Below, in pieces: positions 34,188-38,784 of a DNA stretch of 38,784 bases. Numbering within the stretch: the stretch's first letter is position 1; every line of letters begins with the position of its first letter. The stretch spans positions 1-38,784 of the forward strand of contig CANTAQ010000012.1 in NCBI GenBank assembly GCA_947651825.1, in the 5' to 3' direction. The position numbers and the translations under genes are program-made. The notes beneath the pieces are model-generated. The model was given only the letters and a program-made list of their open reading frames with translations. It had not been told where the DNA came from and made no database searches. Source of the DNA: an uncultured Clostridium sp. GTDB lineage: Bacteria; Bacillota; Clostridia; TANB77; CAG-508.

Positions 34188-35339
34188 TTAATTCATATAG
34201 TCACGTAATTTTTTGCTTCTACTTGGGTGTCTTAATTTTCTTAATGCCTTTGCCTCAATCTGTCTTATTCTCTCTCTTGTGACCATAAATTCTTTTCCTA
34301 CTTCTTCTAATGTTCTTGCTCTTCCATCTTCTAGACCAAATCTTAATTTTAATACTTTTGCTTCTCTAGGAGTTAATGTATTCATAACTTCTTCCAATTG
34401 TTCTTTCATTAATGTAAATGATGCTGAGTCTTGTGGTGCTGGGCTATCTTCATCTTGTATGAAATCTCCTAAATGGCTATCATCTTCTTCTCCTATTGGT
34501 GTTTCCAAAGATACTGGATCTTGAGCAATCTTTTGAATTTCCATTACTTTTTCAACTGGTAAATCCATTTCTTCTGCAATTTCTTCTGGCGTTGGTTCTC
34601 TTCCTAATCTCTGTAATAACAATCTTGATGTCCTTATCAATCTATTTATTGTTTCTACCATATGAACTGGTATTCTTATTGTTCTGGCTTGATCTGCTAT
34701 GGCTCTTGTTATAGCTTGTCTAATCCACCATGTTGCATAAGTACTGAATTTAAATCCTTTTGTATAATCAAACTTTTCAACTGCTTTTATCAGTCCCATA
34801 TTTCCTTCTTGGATCAAGTCTAAAAATAGTAATCCTCTTCCAACATATTTTTTAGCAATACTTACAACCAGCCTTAGATTTGCCTCTGATAATCTTTGTT
34901 TTGCTTGTTCATCTCCAACTAGAATCTTTTTAGCTAACTCTAATTCTTCTTCAAAAGATAATAGTTCTATTTTACCAATTTCTCTTAAATACATTCTAAC
35001 TGGATCATCTGTATTGACTCCATCTAAAGGCATTTTATCAAGCTCATCTAGTTTGATATCTTCTACTTCTTCTAAATCTTCTATATCTGGTTCATCTAAA
35101 TCGTCTCCGTCTTTTAGAACATCAACGCCCATTTCTTCCATTGCATCAAAAACTTTATCTATTTGTTCTGGATTAATATCTCCTAATTGTGTTGCTAGTT
35201 CTCCATATGTTATATTCCCTTTTTCTTTAGCCTTTTTTATTATTTCATTTACTTTTTTTGCAGTATCTTCCTGATTTAGTTCTTCTTTGTTTTCTTCTAA
35301 TTCTTCATTTTCTTTCTTTGTTTTTTTATCTTCGCTCAT
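34188..35339 (-). CDS. rpoD: RNA polymerase primary sigma factor (SigA/RpoD)
   Basis: A 383-residue housekeeping sigma. An acidic region 1.1 (about 1-100) is followed by region 1.2 [20 protein letters not shown]; region 2 [20 protein letters not shown] with [15 protein letters not shown] (-10 recognition); region 3 [20 protein letters not shown]; and region 4 [20 protein letters not shown], ending with the -35-binding [20 protein letters not shown]. It lies directly downstream of dnaG, the classical macromolecular-synthesis order. The promoters seen in this window fit its consensus. Confidence 0.98.
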   Translation of the reverse strand: MSEDKKTKKENEELEENKEELNQEDTAKKVNEIIKKAKEKGNITYGELATQLGDINPEQIDKVFDAMEEMGVDVLKDGDDLDEPDIEDLEEVEDIKLDELDKMPLDGVNTDDPVRMYLREIGKIELLSFEEELELAKKILVGDEQAKQRLSEANLRLVVSIAKKYVGRGLLFLDLIQEGNMGLIKAVEKFDYTKGFKFSTYATWWIRQAITRAIADQARTIRIPVHMVETINRLIRTSRLLLQRLGREPTPEEIAEEMDLPVEKVMEIQKIAQDPVSLETPIGEEDDSHLGDFIQDEDSPAPQDSASFTLMKEQLEEVMNTLTPREAKVLKLRFGLEDGRARTLEEVGKEFMVTRERIRQIEAKALRKLRHPSRSKKLRDYMN

Positions 35340-35362
35340 ACCAATACCCTCCTTCTTGGTAG

Positions 35363-36286
35363 TTACTTTATTTTTATTAATTTAAGTATTAAATCTTGTA
35401 TTTCTTTATCTATTGATGCTATCTCTGCTTGTGTTAAATCTGTTCTTTTTTGCATTTCTATTAATTCTTGTTTTCTCATATTTAACTTTTCTTTTTTATA
35501 TGTTTTTACTATATTATCAATCAATTTTTGATCATTATTAGTTTGATATTCTTCTGATAGCAATTCTGTTAATCGACTAATTACCTCTTCATCTTCTGCA
35601 AAAAAATTCATTAATGTATTGCTGATATTATTACTATTGCCTTTTTCTAGTTCTTCATACAATTTTTTTAATATTTTTTTATTTGTTTCTGATTTTAAAT
35701 CATCAATTGTTACATCTTGCTTTATTTGGTTATATCCTTTTTCTTGTTCATTTATTAGCATTGCTATAATTGCTTTTTCTCTTTCAATAAGTTTCTTTTC
35801 AACTTCTTCTTTTTGAACTCTTATAGTTGGTGTTCTGGATAATATTTTTGGTCCTGCTACTTTATTAGTCATTTTATTTATTTCTGCATAAATAGCTTCT
35901 TTCGAAATTCCATATTCTTTTGAAATATCAGTCAAATAAATTTCTTGTTCAATTTTGCTACTTACAGATGTTAATAATTTTGCTATTTCTTTTAAAAATT
36001 TTATCTTATCATTTGTATTTTGCAAGTCCAAATCTTTTTTTAAAACTTTTGCCTTAAACTGTACTAATGAAATTGCATCATTTATGAGAAGTTTAAACCT
36101 TCCATTTCCATATTTTATAACATATTCATCTGGATCTTTTGCACCCTCCATTTGAAGAATTCTAACATCACATCCCATATTTGTAAGTATATCTAGTCCT
36201 CTTAAAGTTGCAGCTTGTCCTGCTCCATCTGAATCATATGATATTATAATTTTTTCTGAATACTTTCTAAGTAATCGTCCTTGCAT
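35363..36286 (-). CDS. dnaG: DNA primase, C-terminal part (frameshifted dnaG)
   Basis: A 307-residue continuation of primase in a different frame from 36267-37142. It begins [20 protein letters not shown], and DSDGAG (18-23) is the second metal-binding TOPRIM motif. The rest is the helicase-interacting C-terminal half with conserved [12 protein letters not shown] helices. The ATG 36286 is internal: in the joined protein seven further residues (L-G-T-A-L-T-E) precede it, and it has no convincing ribosome site. This part lacks the zinc finger and the first TOPRIM motif, so it is inactive as a primase alone. Joined length would be about 592 residues, normal for DnaG. Confidence 0.88.
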   Translation of the reverse strand: MQGRLLRKYSEKIIISYDSDGAGQAATLRGLDILTNMGCDVRILQMEGAKDPDEYVIKYGNGRFKLLINDAISLVQFKAKVLKKDLDLQNTNDKIKFLKEIAKLLTSVSSKIEQEIYLTDISKEYGISKEAIYAEINKMTNKVAGPKILSRTPTIRVQKEEVEKKLIEREKAIIAMLINEQEKGYNQIKQDVTIDDLKSETNKKILKKLYEELEKGNSNNISNTLMNFFAEDEEVISRLTELLSEEYQTNNDQKLIDNIVKTYKKEKLNMRKQELIEMQKRTDLTQAEIASIDKEIQDLILKLIKIK

Positions 36287-37142
36287 TTCTGTAAGTGCTG
36301 TTCCGAAGTGATGCTACTGCATTAGGAATTCCTCTTTGATGTAATGATACTGCATCCATGTAACCTTCTACAATTACTAAATTAGTTTCATCTGAATTTT
36401 TGGCTACATTCAATGCATACAGATTTCTCCCTTTGCTGTATACAATTCCTTCTGGAGAATTTATATATTTAGGTTGAGAATTATCTAAAATTCTTCCTCC
36501 AAAGGCAATATATCTATTTTTTATATCTTGTATTGGAAACATTAATCTATTTCTAAATACATCAATATATCCTGTATTTGTTTTCTTTACTAAATTTGAC
36601 GCTAATATTTCTTCATCTGTAAAACCATTTGCTCTTAATGTTGTATATACTTCTGTTCCGCCATTTGCATATCCTATCATAAATTTTTTTAAAGTATTAT
36701 TATCAAGTTTTCTCTTTTTTACATATTCTTGTGCCATTTTTGCTTGTTGTTTATATAAATTTTCATGGTATAATTCTGCAACTATTTGATTTATAGAATA
36801 TACTTTTTCTTTTAGTATCTGTTTTTTGCTATCTTTGTCGTTATCTATTGTTGGCAAAACAATTCCTGCTTTTTCTGCTAACATCTCAATACTTTCTCTA
36901 TATCCTAAATTCTCAATTTTATTTATGAAAGTAATTACATCTCCTCCAACACCACAACCAAAGCAATGAAATATTTGCTTGTCTGGAGAAACAGAAAAAG
37001 AGGGGGTTTTTTCTTTGTGGAAAGGACATAATCCTAAAAAGTTTCTACCTCTTCTTTTTAATACTACATATTGTGATATAATGTCTACTATATCATTACT
37101 GCTTTTTATCTCTTCAATCAATTCATCACTATATCGCACCAT
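36267..37142 (-). CDS. dnaG: DNA primase, N-terminal part (frameshifted dnaG)
   Basis: A 291-residue N-terminal part: MVRYSDELIEEIKSSNDIVD; CHC2 zinc ribbon C39-x2-H42...C60-x2-C63 (LCPFHKEKTPSFS, HCFGCGVGG); primase core; and TOPRIM motif 1 VIVEGYMDAVSLHQRGIPNA. After VASL (residue 279) the frame turns into [16 protein letters not shown] instead of the expected GTALTE. One extra base (plus-strand G at 36305, giving CTT-C-GGA) restores the frame when removed. The break lies inside the TOPRIM active site. dnaG is essential, so this is a sequencing or assembly error, a very recent mutation, or programmed +1 frameshifting at CTT-CGG. Confidence 0.92.
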   Translation of the reverse strand: MVRYSDELIEEIKSSNDIVDIISQYVVLKRRGRNFLGLCPFHKEKTPSFSVSPDKQIFHCFGCGVGGDVITFINKIENLGYRESIEMLAEKAGIVLPTIDNDKDSKKQILKEKVYSINQIVAELYHENLYKQQAKMAQEYVKKRKLDNNTLKKFMIGYANGGTEVYTTLRANGFTDEEILASNLVKKTNTGYIDVFRNRLMFPIQDIKNRYIAFGGRILDNSQPKYINSPEGIVYSKGRNLYALNVAKNSDETNLVIVEGYMDAVSLHQRGIPNAVASLRNSTYRNARTIT

Positions 37143-37249
37143 ATTTTAGCACCTTTCTTTTCACATATATAATATTCGACATCTCTTAATTAAATCCTTC
37201 TTTTATTTACATAATTCTTGTTTGTATATGAAATCTTCAATCAAATATT

Positions 37250-37285
37250 GAAAAACACCAAATCTATCTTCGATAAATTTAGTGT
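37250..37285 (-). terminator. Terminator after mazF
   Basis: Minus strand: ACACTAAATTTATC, loop GAA, GATAGATTTGGTGT, then TTTTT. A 14-bp stem with two G-T pairs (arms 37255-37268 and 37272-37285), just after the mazF stop; it separates mazF from dnaG. Confidence 0.8.
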
Positions 37286-37292
37286 CCTTCAT

Positions 37293-37646
37293 TTACTCTT
37301 CTAAGCCGAAACTTACTCCTAATGCATTATTAATTTGATTCATTATAATATTATTATCATCTATATGACCTATCTTTTCTTTTAATCTACTTTTATCTAT
37401 AGTTCTAATTTGTTCTGCTAATATTACTGAATCTGATTTTAATCCAAACTTTTCGTTATTCAACTCTATATGTGTAGGTAATTTATTTTTATTTAGTTGT
37501 GATGTTATCGCTGATACTATTACTGTTGGGCTATATTTATTTCCCATATCATTTTGTATTACTAGTACAGGTCTTATTCCTCCTTGTTCTGAACCTACTA
37601 CTGGACTTAAATCTGCATAAAACATATCTCCTCTTTTTATTACCAT
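37293..37646 (-). CDS. ndoA: MazF/EndoA-type endoribonuclease (PemK family)
   Basis: A 117-residue toxin-type mRNA interferase: [44 protein letters not shown] and [15 protein letters not shown], matching Bacillus EndoA closely in length and motifs. Conserved catalytic-type Arg, Thr and Ser are present. In Bacillus the antitoxin EndoAI precedes it; here the 75 bp upstream hold no antitoxin gene and the next gene is the GerS-like protein. It is therefore either regulated by a distant antitoxin or has a housekeeping role. A terminator follows. In Clostridioides difficile gerS, alr and pemK are also neighbours (from memory). Confidence 0.93.
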   Translation of the reverse strand: MVIKRGDMFYADLSPVVGSEQGGIRPVLVIQNDMGNKYSPTVIVSAITSQLNKNKLPTHIELNNEKFGLKSDSVILAEQIRTIDKSRLKEKIGHIDDNNIIMNQINNALGVSFGLEE

Positions 37647-37721
37647 TTTTCTTCACTCCTGCTAATTCTATATTTGTTTATATTTTAAATATAGGTAATA
37701 GAGTTTGATTTTTAGTAGTTT

Positions 37722-38390
37722 TTATATTTCTGTATTTATTGGATAATTTGAAAATGCTATTATTTCTTCTTTTGTTAGTCTATTTATTTCTATCTTATTA
37801 TATAATATGTAAATTGTCGTTTTTTGTGTTATGTCTTTTATTTCTAATTTGTCTATTTTGTCATTTTCCTTGTCTATATATAATTTTTTATTCTGTGTAT
37901 ATATATTGTTTTGTTTTACTTCTACTTCCATAATAATTTTTCCATTTTCCTCATATATTTTTGAATCTTGATTTTGACTGTAATCTTCTATAAATTTAAC
38001 TAGACTCAGCTCATTACTTCCAATAAATTTATAATCTGTGTATATTTTATTTAATGTTAATTTACTATTTTTTATACTAAGATCTTTGCCATCATATGTG
38101 AATTCAAGTCCTGATAAGTTCTCAGGTTCTAATACCTTTTGTTTGTATAAATTTCCTTCTTTTATATATTTTTGTTCTACTTTATAAATGTTTTTTGTTT
38201 TATTACTTGTTACTTCTATATTTGCATTCGCATTATAGCTCTCTATACTTAAAATATATTCTTTTATTTCATCGATCGATTTATTACTTATATTATTTCC
38301 ACTTTTAATTTTTTTATAATTATTTTTAAATAAAAAAATTATAATTATCAAAATTATAATTGTAATTGCAATACCAATAATCTTTTTCAT
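37722..38390 (-). CDS. GerS/LolA-like membrane-anchored protein
   Basis: A 222-residue protein with an N-terminal membrane anchor (about 3-22, KIIGIAITIIILIIIIFLF) and no lipobox cysteine. The extracytoplasmic beta-rich domain carries SYNANANIEVTSNKTKNIYK, KVLEPENLSGLEFTYDGKDL and KLYIDKENDKIDKLEI, features of LolA-fold proteins such as clostridial GerS, which supports cortex modification and germination. Genome position next to ndoA agrees with the gerS neighbourhood. GerS proper is a lipoprotein; the missing Cys suggests a relative with a different anchoring mode. Moderately sure of the fold, less of the role. Confidence 0.65.
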   Translation of the reverse strand: MKKIIGIAITIIILIIIIFLFKNNYKKIKSGNNISNKSIDEIKEYILSIESYNANANIEVTSNKTKNIYKVEQKYIKEGNLYKQKVLEPENLSGLEFTYDGKDLSIKNSKLTLNKIYTDYKFIGSNELSLVKFIEDYSQNQDSKIYEENGKIIMEVEVKQNNIYTQNKKLYIDKENDKIDKLEIKDITQKTTIYILYNKIEINRLTKEEIIAFSNYPINTEI

Positions 38391-38479
38391 CTGCCTCTCT
38401 CCCTTCTTTTTTCTAATTATATTCGTCTTGCTTGGAAGATATGTTGATGATAAAAATTGCAGTTTATTTTACTTTTACA

Positions 38480-38784
38480 ATCCGCCAAATCTCGTCGGAG
38501 TTTTCATTGTGTAAACAACAAGGTTCTGGGGTACCTCACCCACAAGCTTTGCTTGTGAGGTGGGTCAGGTTCTTATATTTATTTTTTAATTGAACCCACG
38601 TTTGATACGCCAAAGAAGGAGGCTCGGGTCTTCAAACAAAATAAATATGAAACTCCTGCGTTTGGCTACTCTGTACCAAATTTCAATAAAAGCAAATCAT
38701 TATAATTATTTGAAAACGAGTTCGACCATCTAACGCTTCAGGGCAACGTAAATGCGTAGCATTTTTGCCGAAGCGATTTGCTTT
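38480..38784. ncRNA. Strongly folded non-coding region (possible 6S-like RNA)
   Basis: No ORF and clearly more G+C than its surroundings. Long-range pairing: GCCAAA (about 38483) with TTTGGC (about 38661), then GGAGTTTTCAT with ATGAAACTCC. Inside lie the hairpin CACAAGC-TTT-GCTTGTG, ATATTTATTTT pairing AAAATAAATAT, and GTTTGA/TCAAAC. A second domain reaches the window edge: AAAGCAAATC/GATTTGCTTT enclosing CGCTTC/GAAGCG, GGCAA/TTGCC and AAATGC-GTA-GCATTT. The long, bulged rod recalls 6S RNA, but I cannot confirm the family or the strand. Clearly structured and cut by the window end. Confidence 0.5.

Overview
This window is AT-rich, Gram-positive-type DNA. The gene set points to an anaerobic, probably spore-forming member of the Clostridia (inference): a str-operon end, YtfJ/GerW, a DUF2953 (YtfI-type) protein, a GerS-like protein, dnaG-rpoD, RNase J, an L21-leader-like region and a clostridial secreted Rhs protein. 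Most genes are on the minus strand. Plus-strand genes form two small islands: vanW-like/dac, and an MMPL exporter with a secreted partner.

Layout: (1) 1-1470: fusA start, rpsG and rpsL (minus), with a ~115-bp repeat after both ribosomal genes. (2) 1626-3576: VanW-like lipoprotein and D,D-carboxypeptidase (plus), ending in a terminator. (3) 3610-16850: the accessory region. A ~2050-residue secreted Rhs/YD-repeat toxin with a consensus promoter is followed by eight immunity-type genes. Several carry orphan toxin C-termini just upstream. A ~90-bp palindromic REP/MITE-like element in constant orientation sits between successive cassettes. The last copy carries a REP-associated (Y1/HUH) transposase gene inside it. 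(4) 16868-20474: ytfJ, DUF2953, scpA, recX, recA. (5) 20604-25546: TetR regulator, divergent from an MMPL exporter and a secreted coiled-coil/YhgE-like protein, with palindromic operators. (6) 25725-28828: obgE, trpS, rpmA, rplU and L21 leader. (7) 28985-29270: an unassigned structured ncRNA candidate with its own promoter and terminator. (8) 29309-37142: RNase J with a long leader, valS, rpoD, and dnaG split by one extra base. (9) 37293-38390: mazF-type endoribonuclease and a GerS/LolA-like membrane protein. (10) 38391-38784: a second strongly folded non-coding region.

The most interesting system is the array at 3.6-9.6 kb. Toxin-tip/immunity cassettes are delimited by REP elements whose probable mobilising transposase lies at the end of the array. 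This looks like a cassette archive downstream of one active Rhs toxin. Other points worth checking are the dnaG frameshift at a CTT-C-GG site, two unassigned structured RNAs, and the repeat in the str operon.
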